Shown: positions 25,154-33,820 of the stretch, piece after piece | Layout: each line of letters opens with the position of its first letter | How positions within the stretch are numbered: position 1 is the stretch's first letter | Assembly (NCBI RefSeq): GCF_008704715.1 | Contig: NZ_CP023689.1 | Span: 4,960,001-5,024,000, forward strand | Direction: 5' to 3' | Origin: Streptomyces chartreusis | Lineage (GTDB): Bacteria; Actinomycetota; Actinomycetes; Streptomycetales; Streptomycetaceae | Length of the DNA stretch: 64,000 nucleotides | The notes under the pieces: generated by a model | What the model was told of the DNA's origin: nothing | What the model saw: only the letters and a program-made list of their open reading frames with translations | Database searches by the model: none | Translations under genes and position numbers: made by a program

Positions 25154-26272
25154 TCAGCGACGCGACATGTAGATGTCCAGCGCCTTGTGGAGCAGCTTGT
25201 TCAGCGGGAAGTCCCACTCGCCGAGGTACTCGGCGGCCTGGCCACCCGTGCCCACCTTGAACTGGATCAGGCCGAAGAGGTGGTCGGTCTCGTCCAGCGA
25301 GTCGGAGATGCCGCGCAGGTCGTAGACGGTGGCGCCGAGCGCGTAGGCGTCGCGCAGCATCCGCCACTGCATCGCGTTCGAGGGCCGGACCTCACGGCCG
25401 ATGTTGTCGGAGGCGCCGTAGGAGTACCAGACGTGCCCGCCGACGATCAGCATCGTCGCCGCCGACAGGTTCACACCGTTGTGGCGGGCGAAGTACAGCC
25501 GCATGCGGTTGGGGTCCTCGGTGTTGAGGGCCGTCCACATGCGCTGGAAGTACGACAGCGGACGCGGCCGGAAGTGGTCGCGCACGGCCGTGATCTCGTA
25601 CAGACGCTGCCATTCCTCGAGGTCCTGGTAACCGCCCTGGACGACCTCGACGCCGGCCTTCTCGGCCTTCTTGATGTTGCGTCGCCACAGCTGGTTGAAG
25701 TTCTTGTGGACCTCTTCCAGGGACCGGTTGGCCAGCGGCACCTGGTAGACGTAGCGGGGCTGCACGTCGCCGAAGCCGGCCCCGCCGTCCTCGCCCTGCT
25801 GCCAGCCCATGCGACGCAGCTTGTCGGCGACCTCGAAGGCGCGCGGCTCGATGAAGTCGGCCTCGATGTCACGCAGCCGCTTCACGTCCGGGTTCTGGAT
25901 GCCCGCCTTGATGGAGGTGGCCTCCCAGCGCCGGATGATCACCGGCGGGCCCATCTTCACGGAGAAGGCGCCCTGCTGCTTGAGGTGCGCGAGCATCGGT
26001 TCCAGCCACTCGGTCAGATTCGGCGTGAACCAGTTGATGACCGGGCCCTCGGGCAGATAGGCGAGGTAGCGCTTGATCTTGGGCAGCTGGCGGTAGAGGA
26101 CGAGACCCGCGCCGACCAGCTCGCCGCTCCTGTCGAACCAACCGAGGCTCTCCGAACGCCACTCAGCCTTGACGTCAGCCCAGGCCGGGACCTGCATGTG
26201 GCTGGCCGCGGGCAGGCTCTGGATGTAGGCCAGATGCTGCTCGCGACTGATCGTCCTCAGGGTCAGGCTCAT
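25154..26272 (-). CDS. femX: FemX-like lipid II amino-acyl ligase (FemAB family)
   Basis: 372 aa. A FemABX peptidyltransferase: tandem GNAT-like domains with LPEGPVINWFTPNL, FSVKMGPPVIIRRWEA, QLWRRNIKKAEKAGVEV, YFQRMWTAL and YDLRGISDSLDETDHLFGLIQFKVGTGGQAAEYLGEWDF. These enzymes use glycyl- (or alanyl-) tRNA to add the first residue of the peptidoglycan cross-bridge to lipid II. Streptomyces walls have an LL-diaminopimelate-glycine bridge, so glycine is the likely substrate. ATG 26272 has GAGGAG upstream. The 217-bp gap beyond its start shows no gene. Confidence 0.92.
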   Translation of the reverse strand: MSLTLRTISREQHLAYIQSLPAASHMQVPAWADVKAEWRSESLGWFDRSGELVGAGLVLYRQLPKIKRYLAYLPEGPVINWFTPNLTEWLEPMLAHLKQQGAFSVKMGPPVIIRRWEATSIKAGIQNPDVKRLRDIEADFIEPRAFEVADKLRRMGWQQGEDGGAGFGDVQPRYVYQVPLANRSLEEVHKNFNQLWRRNIKKAEKAGVEVVQGGYQDLEEWQRLYEITAVRDHFRPRPLSYFQRMWTALNTEDPNRMRLYFARHNGVNLSAATMLIVGGHVWYSYGASDNIGREVRPSNAMQWRMLRDAYALGATVYDLRGISDSLDETDHLFGLIQFKVGTGGQAAEYLGEWDFPLNKLLHKALDIYMSRR

Positions 26273-26489
26273 TCGGGGCGCTCCTCGGGCTGGTGTGTCC
26301 CCATGGGTTCAGGGGCTCCGGCTCTCGCGCCGAAGCCTACTGCGCCTTTGGAGCGCCCCGACTGGGCGTACGGCAGCTTCGCCCCGGCTTCCGCGCCGCC
26401 GAGGCGTTCGAGAGTGTTCTATGCGCTGTTCTACCGGTGTTCGGGAGACGATTCCCCCGGCCGGTGCGGGAAGGGCATTGCCCCCGACA

Positions 26490-26795
26490 TCAGCCGCCGA
26501 AGAGCCCGCCGTGCGCCATGCCGAGGAAGAAGCCGACTCCGGAGGCGCCGAGACCCACGATCAGGCCGAAGCGCTCACGGGTCGTCTCCGAGATCCACTG
26601 GCCGTACGCGCCGGCGAGGATGCCCACCAGACCCGTCCAGGAGCTGAGCAGGTGCAGGAAGTCGAACTGTGCCGTGATGAACGAGGTGATACCGAGCACC
26701 AGGGTCACCACGAGCAGGGTGTCCTGGACGGGATGGGGCTTTCCGTCAGTGGCGAAGAGGCCTCCGACGGTGTTGGGTCGCAATGCCTGTGCCAT
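26490..26795 (-). CDS. Small integral membrane protein
   Basis: 101 aa with three predicted membrane helices (TLLVVTLVLGITSFITAQF, TGLVGILAGAYGQWIS, FGLIVGLGASGVGFFLGM). ATG 26795 is preceded by AGGAGGT, so the upstream in-frame codons are discounted. It is divergent from rpsF, and similar small membrane proteins are conserved there in Streptomyces. Function unknown. Confidence 0.8.
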   Translation of the reverse strand: MAQALRPNTVGGLFATDGKPHPVQDTLLVVTLVLGITSFITAQFDFLHLLSSWTGLVGILAGAYGQWISETTRERFGLIVGLGASGVGFFLGMAHGGLFGG

Positions 26796-26833
26796 AGGGC
26801 ACCTCCTGCGGAAGACGGCGCATCGTAGCGCCA

Positions 26834-26850
26834 TACACACCCGATGTGTA
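26834..26850. repeat. Short inverted repeat in the rpsF divergent region
   Basis: TACACA and TGTGTA separated by five bases, between the small membrane-protein gene and the rpsF promoter. Possible operator; no assignment. Confidence 0.3.
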
Positions 26851-26876
26851 CAGATTGTGGCCGACGGCGGCCGGAT

Positions 26877-26906
26877 TTCAACCGGAAGCAGGTGTGCGGG
26901 TAGTGT
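26877..26906 (+). promoter_or_regulatory. Candidate promoter of rpsF-ssb-rpsR-rplI
   Basis: TTCAAC (26877-26882), an 18-nt spacer and TAGTGT (26901-26906), about 150 bp upstream of rpsF. Confidence 0.45.
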
Positions 26907-27058
26907 GTACCGTCTGCACCGATGTCTGCCCGGGCCAGCTCGGGGAAACCGCGAGGTCACCCCGATTGCCAGTGCCCGCCGATACCGTTGCGTACGCATC
27001 ACAACCCTCCTGCCACGGAACGACCGTGGCCGCTGAGTCCAAAGGAGGTGGGTTCCAC

Positions 27059-27349
27059 ATGCGTCACTACGAGGTGATGGTCATCCTCGACCCCGATCTG
27101 GAGGAGCGCGCTGTCGCCCCCCTGATCGAGAACTTCCTCTCCGTCGTCCGTGAGGGCAACGGCAAGGTCGAGAAGGTCGACACCTGGGGCCGTCGTCGTC
27201 TCTCGTACGAGATCAAGAAGAAGCCCGAGGGCATCTACTCGGTCATCGATCTGCAGGCCGAGCCTGCGATCGTCAAGGAGCTCGACCGCCAGATGAACCT
27301 GAACGAGTCGGTCCTCCGGACCAAGGTCCTCCGCCCCGAGACCCACTGA
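27059..27349 (+). CDS. rpsF: 30S ribosomal protein bS6
   Basis: 96 aa: MRHYEVMVILDPDLEERAV, then DTWGRRRLSYEIKKKPEGIYSVIDLQAEP, typical bS6. It binds the 16S platform together with bS18. ATG 27059 follows a near-ideal AAAGGAGGTG, and upstream in-frame codons are discarded. It is first in the rpsF-ssb-rpsR-rplI operon. Confidence 0.98.
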   Translation: MRHYEVMVILDPDLEERAVAPLIENFLSVVREGNGKVEKVDTWGRRRLSYEIKKKPEGIYSVIDLQAEPAIVKELDRQMNLNESVLRTKVLRPETH

Positions 27350-27429
27350 GCTCTCCCGCTCAGCTGATCTCGGGATTCGAGTAGCAGCAACCAAGCAGCC
27401 AGAGCAGCAAACCCGCCGAGAGGTTCCCC

Positions 27430-28029
27430 ATGGCAGGCGAGACCGTCATCACGGTCGTCGGCAATCTTGTCGACGACCCCGAGCTGCGCTTCACCCCCTC
27501 CGGTGCGGCGGTCGCGAAGTTCCGTGTCGCGTCCACTCCCCGCACCTTCGACCGTCAGACGAACGAGTGGAAGGACGGCGAGAGCCTGTTCCTGACCTGC
27601 TCGGTCTGGCGTCAGGCGGCGGAGAACGTGGCCGAGTCGCTCCAGCGAGGCATGCGCGTCATCGTGCAGGGCCGGCTGAAGCAGCGGTCCTACGAGGACC
27701 GTGAGGGCGTCAAGCGCACGGTCTACGAGCTGGACGTCGAGGAAGTCGGCGCCAGCCTGCGGAACGCCACGGCGAAGGTCACCAAGACCTCCGGTGGCGC
27801 CCGTGGTGGCCAGGGTGGTTACGGCGGCGGTGGCGGCCAGGGTGGCGGCGGCTGGGGTGGAAACTCCGGCGGTGGCCAGCAGGGCGGCGGCGGTGCTCCT
27901 GCCGACGACCCGTGGGCGACCGGCGCTCCCGCCGGTGGCAACCAGGGCGGCGGCGGTGGCGGCGGCTGGGGTGGAAACTCCGGCGGCGGCCAGCAGGGCG
28001 GCGGCTACTCGGACGAGCCCCCCTTCTAG
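27430..28029 (+). CDS. ssb: Single-stranded DNA-binding protein
   Basis: 199 aa. An N-terminal OB-fold (ETVITVVGNLVDDPELRFTPSGAAVAKFRVASTPRTFDR, then FLTCSVWRQAAENVAESLQRGMRVIVQGRLKQRSY) is followed by a Gly/Gln-rich linker of about 70 residues. The acidic protein-interaction tip ends DEPPF. It protects ssDNA in replication and repair. The linker contains two near-identical copies of GGWGGNSGGGQQGGG, also visible as a direct DNA repeat about 114 bp apart. Its place between rpsF and rpsR is the standard operon. Confidence 0.98.
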   Translation: MAGETVITVVGNLVDDPELRFTPSGAAVAKFRVASTPRTFDRQTNEWKDGESLFLTCSVWRQAAENVAESLQRGMRVIVQGRLKQRSYEDREGVKRTVYELDVEEVGASLRNATAKVTKTSGGARGGQGGYGGGGGQGGGGWGGNSGGGQQGGGGAPADDPWATGAPAGGNQGGGGGGGWGGNSGGGQQGGGYSDEPPF

Positions 28030-28086
28030 ACCCTCGGGTCTGGGGTGGGCCGTACCCAAACTTCTTGATCACACAGGAGAAACATC

Positions 28087-28323
28087 ATGGCGAAGCCGCC
28101 TGTGCGCAAGCCGAAGAAGAAGGTCTGCGCTTTCTGCAAGGACAAGGTCACATACGTGGACTACAAGGACACGAACATGCTGCGGAAGTTCATTTCCGAC
28201 CGCGGCAAGATCCGTGCCCGCCGCGTGACCGGCAACTGCACGCAGCACCAGCGTGACGTCGCCACGGCCGTCAAGAACAGCCGTGAGATGGCGCTGCTGC
28301 CCTACACCTCCACCGCGCGATAA
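28087..28323 (+). CDS. rpsR: 30S ribosomal protein bS18
   Basis: 78 aa. It begins AKPPVRKPKKKVCAFCKDK, with a Cys pair (C-x2-C) that resembles the zinc-binding type of ribosomal protein, then YVDYKDTNMLRKFISDRGKIRARRVTGNCTQHQRDVATAVKNSREMALLPY. A third Cys and the His after it complete a possible zinc ligand set. Streptomyces also encode a zinc-free paralogue used when zinc is scarce; this copy is the cysteine-containing form. AGGAG precedes the ATG. Confidence 0.97.
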   Translation: MAKPPVRKPKKKVCAFCKDKVTYVDYKDTNMLRKFISDRGKIRARRVTGNCTQHQRDVATAVKNSREMALLPYTSTAR

Positions 28324-28341
28324 GGGAAGGGTGACCGAACA

Positions 28342-28788
28342 ATGAAGATCATCCTCACCCACGAGGTCTCCGGCCTCGGTGCCGCGGGCGACGTCGTCGA
28401 CGTCAAGGACGGTTACGCTCGCAACTACCTGATCCCGCGGAAGTTCGCTATCCGCTGGACCAAGGGTGGCGAGAAGGACGTCGAGCAGATCCGTCGCGCT
28501 CGCAAGATCCACGAGATCCAGACCATCGAGCAGGCCAACCAGATCAAGGGCCAGCTCGAGGCCGTCAAGGTTCGTCTGGCTGTCCGCTCCGGTGACGCCG
28601 GTCGTCTCTTCGGTTCCGTCACGCCGGCCGACATCGCTTCGGCGATCAAGGCTGCCGGTGGCCCCGAGGTCGACAAGCGCCGCATCGAGCTGGGCTCCCC
28701 GATCAAGACCCTGGGCGCCCACGAGACGTCCGTGCGTCTGCACCCCGAGGTTGCCGCCAAGGTCAACATCGAGGTCATCGCGGCCTGA
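28342..28788 (+). CDS. rplI: 50S ribosomal protein bL9
   Basis: 148 aa: KIILTHEVSGLGAAGDVVDVKDGYARNYLIPRKFAIRWT (N-terminal rRNA-binding domain), a long connecting helix, and a C-terminal domain ending in a region around KTLGAHETSVRLHPEVAAKVNIEVIA. It is last in the rpsF operon, 18 nt after rpsR, and is followed by a strong terminator. Confidence 0.98.
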   Translation: MKIILTHEVSGLGAAGDVVDVKDGYARNYLIPRKFAIRWTKGGEKDVEQIRRARKIHEIQTIEQANQIKGQLEAVKVRLAVRSGDAGRLFGSVTPADIASAIKAAGGPEVDKRRIELGSPIKTLGAHETSVRLHPEVAAKVNIEVIAA

Positions 28789-28815
28789 TCGCTGCGCTCG
28801 GCTTGAACAGCTGAA

Positions 28816-28851
28816 TGAAGGGGCCGTACCTGTTGAGGTACGGCCCCTTCA
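28816..28851. terminator. Terminator after rplI
   Basis: A perfect 16-bp stem (TGAAGGGGCCGTACCT and complement) with a GTTG loop, 27 bp past the rplI stop. It probably also serves the convergent MATE gene. Confidence 0.88.
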
Positions 28852-28933
28852 TCGTGCAGAGGACGGCCCCTGCGCTGTACGGGAGGGGGCCGGAGTTCCC
28901 GGAAGGGGCGGCAGGCCTTCATGGGCCGCGTCC

Positions 28934-28966
28934 GTTTCACGTGAAACAGCGTGTTTCACGTGAAAC
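28934..28966. other. parS sites 10 and 11 (tandem, perfect)
   Basis: Two perfect GTTTCACGTGAAAC copies at 28934-28947 and 28953-28966, separated by 5 bp (19-bp period), between the convergent rplI and MATE genes. Confidence 0.95.
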
Positions 28967-28999
28967 AGTCAGCGCCGCGCCCCGTGATGATCCTGCGTC

Positions 29000-30337
29000 T
29001 CAGCGCGTCGCGCCCGTGACGATCCAGCGCCCCGAGCGGGCACGCAGCCAGAGCGTCAGCATGCGGACCGCCATCATCAGCGTCATGGCCGCCCAGATCG
29101 CCGTGAGGCCGCCGCCCAGCACAGGTACGAGCAGTGCGACCGGAGTGAACACGGCCAGCGTGAGCACCATGGCCCAGGCGAGGTACGGACCGTCCCCCGC
29201 TCCCATCAGGACGCCGTCCAGGACGAACACGACGCCGCAGATCGGCTGGGAGAGCGCCACCACGAGAAGCGCGGGCAGGGCGGCATCCTTGACGACCGAG
29301 TCGCTGGTGAACAACGGCAGGAAGAGCGGCCGGGAGATCACCACGAGAAGGCCCAGGACGACGCCTGCTGCGATGCCCCACTCCACCATGCGGCGACAGG
29401 CGGCTCGGGCGCCCTCGGCGTCTCCGGCGCCGAGGTACCTGCCGATGATGGCCTGGCCGGCGATGGCGATGGCGTCCAGCGCGAAAGCGAGCAGGCTCCA
29501 CAGCGAGAGGATGATCTGGTGTGCCGCGATGTCGGCGTCCCCCAGCCGGGCCGCCACGGCCGTCGCGATCATGAGGATCGCCCTCAGCGAGAGCGTGCGG
29601 ACCAGCAGAGGTACTCCGGCCTGTGCGGAGGACCTGATCCCGGCAGCGTCGGGGCGCAGGGAGGCACCGTGCTTGTGGGCTCCGCGGACGACGACCACGA
29701 GGTAGATCGCGGCCATGCCGAACTGGGCGATGACCGTGCCCCAGGCGGAACCTGCGATGCCGAGGTCGGCGCCGTAGACGAGGCCCACGTTGAGGACGGC
29801 GTTGGCGACGAAGCCAGCCACGGCGACGTACAGCGGGGTCCTGGTGTCCTGAAGGCCGCGCAGGACGCCGGTGGCGGCGAGGACGACGAGCATGGCCGGT
29901 ATGCCGAGTGCCGAGATCCGCAGATAGGTGGTGGCGTACGGAGCCGCGGTGTCCGAGGCGCCGAAGAGTTCCACGAGAAACGGTGCTGTGGGCAGGACGA
30001 CCGCGATGACGGCGACACCCAGGAGGATGGCCAGCCAGATACCGTCCATGCCCTGGCGTATCGCGGCCTGAAGATCGCCGGAGCCGACGCGTCGGGCGAC
30101 GGCCGCTGTGGTGGCGTAGGCGAGGAAGACGAAGACACTGACGGCCGTCATGAGGAGGGCCGAGGCGACCCCGAGGCCGGCGAGCTGGGCGGTGCCGAGA
30201 TGGCCGACGATCGCGCTGTCGGCCATGACGAAGAGTGGCTCGGCGACGAGTGCGCCGAAGGCCGGGACGGCCAGTGCGACGATCTCTCGATCGTGCTGTC
30301 GCCGGGCAGCCTTGGGTCTCGCGGGGGCCTGTGTCAT
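29000..30337 (-). CDS. MATE-family efflux transporter (DinF-like)
   Basis: About 445 aa with 12 membrane helices. The start EIVALAVPAFGALVAEPLFVMADSAIVGHLGTAQLAGLGVAS is diagnostic of the MATE/DinF branch, and the two-fold repeat resumes around VPLLVRTLSLRAILMIATAVAARLGDADIAAHQI. It is likely an Na+ or H+ coupled exporter of cationic compounds; substrate unknown. The start is not certain: ATG 30337, GTG 30343 and TTG 30346 are all in frame without a strong ribosome binding site. It is divergent from dnaB across a 459-bp region rich in DnaA-box-like sites. Confidence 0.9.
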   Translation of the reverse strand: MTQAPARPKAARRQHDREIVALAVPAFGALVAEPLFVMADSAIVGHLGTAQLAGLGVASALLMTAVSVFVFLAYATTAAVARRVGSGDLQAAIRQGMDGIWLAILLGVAVIAVVLPTAPFLVELFGASDTAAPYATTYLRISALGIPAMLVVLAATGVLRGLQDTRTPLYVAVAGFVANAVLNVGLVYGADLGIAGSAWGTVIAQFGMAAIYLVVVVRGAHKHGASLRPDAAGIRSSAQAGVPLLVRTLSLRAILMIATAVAARLGDADIAAHQIILSLWSLLAFALDAIAIAGQAIIGRYLGAGDAEGARAACRRMVEWGIAAGVVLGLLVVISRPLFLPLFTSDSVVKDAALPALLVVALSQPICGVVFVLDGVLMGAGDGPYLAWAMVLTLAVFTPVALLVPVLGGGLTAIWAAMTLMMAVRMLTLWLRARSGRWIVTGATR

Positions 30338-30351
30338 GGCCACCAATCTAA

Positions 30352-30614
30352 TCGTCCACAGGTAAGAGATGCAATTGAGTAGTGACCCTTACTTGCCGTC
30401 TCGCGTCGTGTCCTTTCGCGCACCGTTCGAAGCGATCTTGGTCCGACTGGGGAAGTTTTTCTTCTGCACAGCCGGTGGATGGCAAAACAGCAGGTCAGAA
30501 GCGGTTGCCGAGAATCATTCCGAGCTTGTTCACAGGGCTGTCCACCGGGTCGTGCACAGGTTTTGAGGAGTTCTCCACAGCATCCGGGCCGTCGTCCACA
30601 TGGCCTGTGGATAA
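30352..30614. other. Cluster of DnaA-box-like sites upstream of dnaB
   Basis: Seven 9-mers match the Streptomyces DnaA box TTGTCCACA with one or two mismatches: 30352-30360, 30526-30534, 30538-30546, 30550-30558, 30571-30579, 30592-30600, and 30606-30614 on the minus strand (TTATCCACA, the E. coli consensus). The remainder of the 459-bp MATE-dnaB gap holds the two promoters but no gene I can support. The clustering is seen in sequence; binding is inference. Confidence 0.6.
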
Positions 30615-30796
30615 CCAGATTGGCTGACGGTGCCCGCGGGCCTACCGTGGTCCGGCGCCCGCTCCGTCCGTCGGCCGTGAAAGCGTCACAAAACCGACGT
30701 GCCTGAACCGGAGTTGGGCCTCTTATTTGTCAGTGGCGTGCCGTAGAACAGAGAGGCACGGCGAGGTCCGCTCGGCGGACGGGAGGAGGTGGCTCG

Positions 30797-32275
30797 GTGA
30801 GCATTTCCGAGCCCTTGGACGACCCGTGGGCCGACAGCGGTCCCAGTGATCGTCTGCCCGCCTCCCGCCGGCGCGGCGAAGGTGGCCGCGGACGCGACGA
30901 GCAGCATGATCGCGGCCGGGACAACGGCGAATGGGACGGTGGCGGTTCGACCTTCGAGCGGGTCCCGCCCCAGGACCTCGACGCCGAGCAGTCCGTCCTC
31001 GGCGGCATGCTCCTGTCCAAGGACGCCATCGCCGATGTGGTCGAGGTCATCAAGGGCCACGACTTCTACAAGCCGGCGCACGAGACGATCTTCCAGGCGA
31101 TCCTCGACGTCTACGCCAAGGGCGAGCCGGCCGACCCCATCACCATCGCTGCCGAGCTCACCAAGCGCGGTGAGATCAACAAGGTCGGCGGCGCCTCCTA
31201 TCTGCACACCCTCGTCCAGACCGTGCCGACGGCGGCGAACGCCGAGTACTACGCGGAGATCGTCCACGAGCGGGCCGTGCTGCGCCGCCTGGTCGAGGCC
31301 GGCACCCGCATCACGCAGATGGGATACGCGGCCGACGACGACGTCGACGAGATCGTCAACCGCGCCCAGGCCGAGGTCTACGCGGTCACCGAACAGCGCA
31401 CCAGCGAGGACTACCTCCCGCTCGGCGACATCATGGAGGGTGCGCTCGACGAGATCGAGGCCATCGGTTCGCGCTCCGGCGAGATGACCGGTGTGCCCAC
31501 CGGGTTCACGGATCTCGACTCGCTCACCAACGGACTGCACCCGGGCCAGATGATCGTCATCGCGGCCCGTCCCGCCATGGGTAAGTCCACGCTCGCCCTG
31601 GACTTCGCGCGTGCGGCGTCGATCAAGCACAACCTGGCGAGCGTCATCTTCTCCCTGGAAATGGGGCGCAACGAGATCGCGATGCGTCTGCTGTCGGCCG
31701 AGGCGCGGGTGGCCCTGCACCACATGCGTTCCGGAACCATGACGGACGAGGACTGGACCCGGCTGGCGCGACGGATGCCCGAGGTCTCGGCGGCACCGCT
31801 CTACATCGACGACTCCCCGAACCTGTCGATGATGGAGATCCGCGCCAAGTGCCGTCGACTGAAGCAGCGCAACGACATCAAGCTCGTGATCATCGACTAC
31901 CTCCAGCTGATGCAGGCCGGTGGCTCCAAGCGCTCCGAGAGCCGTCAGCAGGAGGTCTCGGACATGTCCCGTAACCTCAAGCTCCTGGCGAAGGAGCTCG
32001 AGGTCCCGGTGATCGCGCTGTCGCAGCTGAACCGTGGTCCCGAGCAGCGCACGGACAAGAAGCCGATGGTGTCCGACCTGCGTGAGTCCGGCTCCATCGA
32101 GCAGGACGCCGACATGGTGATCCTGCTGCACCGCGAGGACGCCTACGAGAAGGAGTCGCCGCGCGCCGGCGAGGCCGACATCATCGTGGGCAAGCACCGT
32201 AACGGTCCGACGGCGACGATCACGGTCGCCTTCCAGGGTCACTACTCGCGGTTCGTGGACATGGCGCAGACCTGA
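30797..32275 (+). CDS. dnaB: Replicative DNA helicase DnaB
   Basis: 492 aa. The N-terminal primase-interacting domain begins PPQDLDAEQSVLGGMLLSKDAIADV. The RecA-like helicase domain has TGVPTGFTDLDSLTNGLHPGQMIVIAARPAMGKSTLALDFAR (Walker A near residue 258), IKLVIIDYLQLM (Walker B) and VIALSQLNR, and ends with the arginine-finger region GKHRNGPT. It unwinds DNA ahead of the fork. No intein is present, unlike in some actinobacteria. GTG 30797 follows GGGAGGAGGT. Confidence 0.97.
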   Translation: MSISEPLDDPWADSGPSDRLPASRRRGEGGRGRDEQHDRGRDNGEWDGGGSTFERVPPQDLDAEQSVLGGMLLSKDAIADVVEVIKGHDFYKPAHETIFQAILDVYAKGEPADPITIAAELTKRGEINKVGGASYLHTLVQTVPTAANAEYYAEIVHERAVLRRLVEAGTRITQMGYAADDDVDEIVNRAQAEVYAVTEQRTSEDYLPLGDIMEGALDEIEAIGSRSGEMTGVPTGFTDLDSLTNGLHPGQMIVIAARPAMGKSTLALDFARAASIKHNLASVIFSLEMGRNEIAMRLLSAEARVALHHMRSGTMTDEDWTRLARRMPEVSAAPLYIDDSPNLSMMEIRAKCRRLKQRNDIKLVIIDYLQLMQAGGSKRSESRQQEVSDMSRNLKLLAKELEVPVIALSQLNRGPEQRTDKKPMVSDLRESGSIEQDADMVILLHREDAYEKESPRAGEADIIVGKHRNGPTATITVAFQGHYSRFVDMAQT

Positions 32276-32334
32276 TCCACGCCTCCGCCGGAATGCGCTC
32301 GACTCCCGAGCGGACGGCGGGGTGGACTGTGGGC

Positions 32335-33726
32335 ATGACGACTTCTCAGGACGAGCTGCTACCCGCAACCCGCCATGCCCTGCTGCACCGCATCGCCATG
32401 GCCCAGGCCGAGGGGCGTGCGCCCTCGATGGTGGCCGCGGTCGTGCGGGGCGGACGGGCGGTGTGGCACGGCTCGCGTACGTCGGTGGACGGGCACGGGC
32501 CGGACGAGCATGTGCAGTACCGCGTCGGCTCGATCACCAAGACCTTCACCGCCGTTCTCGTCCTGCGCCTGCGCGACGAGGGTCTGCTCGCCCTCGGGGA
32601 CCCGCTGGAGAAGCATCTGCCGGGCACGGGTGCGGGGGAGGCCACCATCGCCGAACTGCTCGCGCACGCGAGCGGGCTGGCGGCCGAGTCGCCGGGGCCC
32701 TGGTGGGAGCGGACCTCGGGATCCCTGCGACCCGAGCTGTCCGACGTCCTCGGCGAGCAGCCCTTCCTGCATCCGTCCGGCCGCCGGTTCCACTACTCCA
32801 ACCCCGGCTACACGCTGCTGGGCGCACTGGTGGAGAAGCTGCGCGGAGCCCCGTGGGAGGACGTACTCCGGCAGGAAGTGCTCGAACCTCTCGGGCTGAC
32901 CCGCACGAGTGCGCAGCCGCAGGCACCGCACGCCGGGGGCTGGGCCGTGCATCCCTGGGCCGACGTGATGCTCCCCGAGCCGGTCGAGGACCTCGGCCGT
33001 ATGGCTCCCGCCGGTCAACTCTGGTCAACCACCGCTGACTTGGCGCGGTTCGCGGCCTTCCTGATCCAGGGCGACGACCGGGTGCTCAGCGCCGAGTCGC
33101 TGCGCGAGATGAGGACGCCGGCCGCTCCGATGGAGGCCGCGGACGTGGCGAGCGGCTATGCGTACTGCCTGGGCCTGGAGCTCCGGCACCAGGGCGGCAG
33201 GGCGCTGATCGGGCACACGGGTTCGCTGCCGGGCTTCCTCGCCTGCCTCACCGTCAGCGTGGAGGACGATCTCGCCGCTGTCGTCCTGGCCAACTGCACC
33301 TCCGGACCGCTGCTGTTCACGGTCGCCGCCGACCTCGTGCGGATCGTCGCCGAGGCCGAGCCGCGCATCCCCGAGCCGTGGCGGCCGATGCAGCACGTCG
33401 ATCCGGCGGTCCTGGAGCTGGCCGGGCAGTGGTACTGGGGCACGCATGCCTTCGCACTGCGGCTGGCGGCCGACGGGCTGGTCTCCCTGGAGCCGCTGTC
33501 CGGCAAGGGCCGCGGCTCGCGGTTCCGGCCCAACGGTGACGGCACATGGACGGGACTGGAGGGCTATTACGCCGGAGAGCTCCTGAAGGCCGTACGACGC
33601 CCTGACGGGACCGTGGACCACCTGGACCTCGGGTCGTTCGTGTTCACGCGCCAGCCGTACGACGAGGGGGCTGCCGTGCCGGGTGGAGTGGATGCCGAGG
33701 GGTGGCGGGGGACCGACCGGCTCTGA
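32335..33726 (+). CDS. Serine hydrolase, beta-lactamase/class C fold
   Basis: 463 aa. Catalytic S-x-x-K in RVGSITKTFTAVLVLRLRDEG (near residue 67), the Tyr-x-Asn element in FHYSNPGYTLLGALVEKL, and the third motif GHTGSLPG (in place of KTG). Together these define the class C beta-lactamase/esterase family. A C-terminal lipocalin-like beta domain (WYWGTHAFALRL, GLEGYYAGELL) resembles that of cytosolic esterase or DD-peptidase relatives. There is no signal peptide, so it is probably cytosolic, and its substrate is unknown. ATG 32335 starts the domain. It lies 59 nt after dnaB. Confidence 0.82.
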   Translation: MTTSQDELLPATRHALLHRIAMAQAEGRAPSMVAAVVRGGRAVWHGSRTSVDGHGPDEHVQYRVGSITKTFTAVLVLRLRDEGLLALGDPLEKHLPGTGAGEATIAELLAHASGLAAESPGPWWERTSGSLRPELSDVLGEQPFLHPSGRRFHYSNPGYTLLGALVEKLRGAPWEDVLRQEVLEPLGLTRTSAQPQAPHAGGWAVHPWADVMLPEPVEDLGRMAPAGQLWSTTADLARFAAFLIQGDDRVLSAESLREMRTPAAPMEAADVASGYAYCLGLELRHQGGRALIGHTGSLPGFLACLTVSVEDDLAAVVLANCTSGPLLFTVAADLVRIVAEAEPRIPEPWRPMQHVDPAVLELAGQWYWGTHAFALRLAADGLVSLEPLSGKGRGSRFRPNGDGTWTGLEGYYAGELLKAVRRPDGTVDHLDLGSFVFTRQPYDEGAAVPGGVDAEGWRGTDRL

Positions 33727-33785
33727 CCGTCGGCCGGAGTGCCTCCCGTGCCGTGGGTGCTCGTGCTGCGTGGCGGGGGACCAAA

Positions 33786-33811
33786 GCGCCTGTTTCACGT
33801 GAAACAGGCGC
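33786..33811. other. parS site 12 in a 26-bp perfect palindrome
   Basis: The core GTTTCACGTGAAAC at 33792-33805 is extended by flanking GCGCCT/AGGCGC. It lies between the convergent hydrolase and acetyltransferase genes and may double as a terminator. Confidence 0.93.
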
Positions 33812-33820
33812 CTCGCCGTT

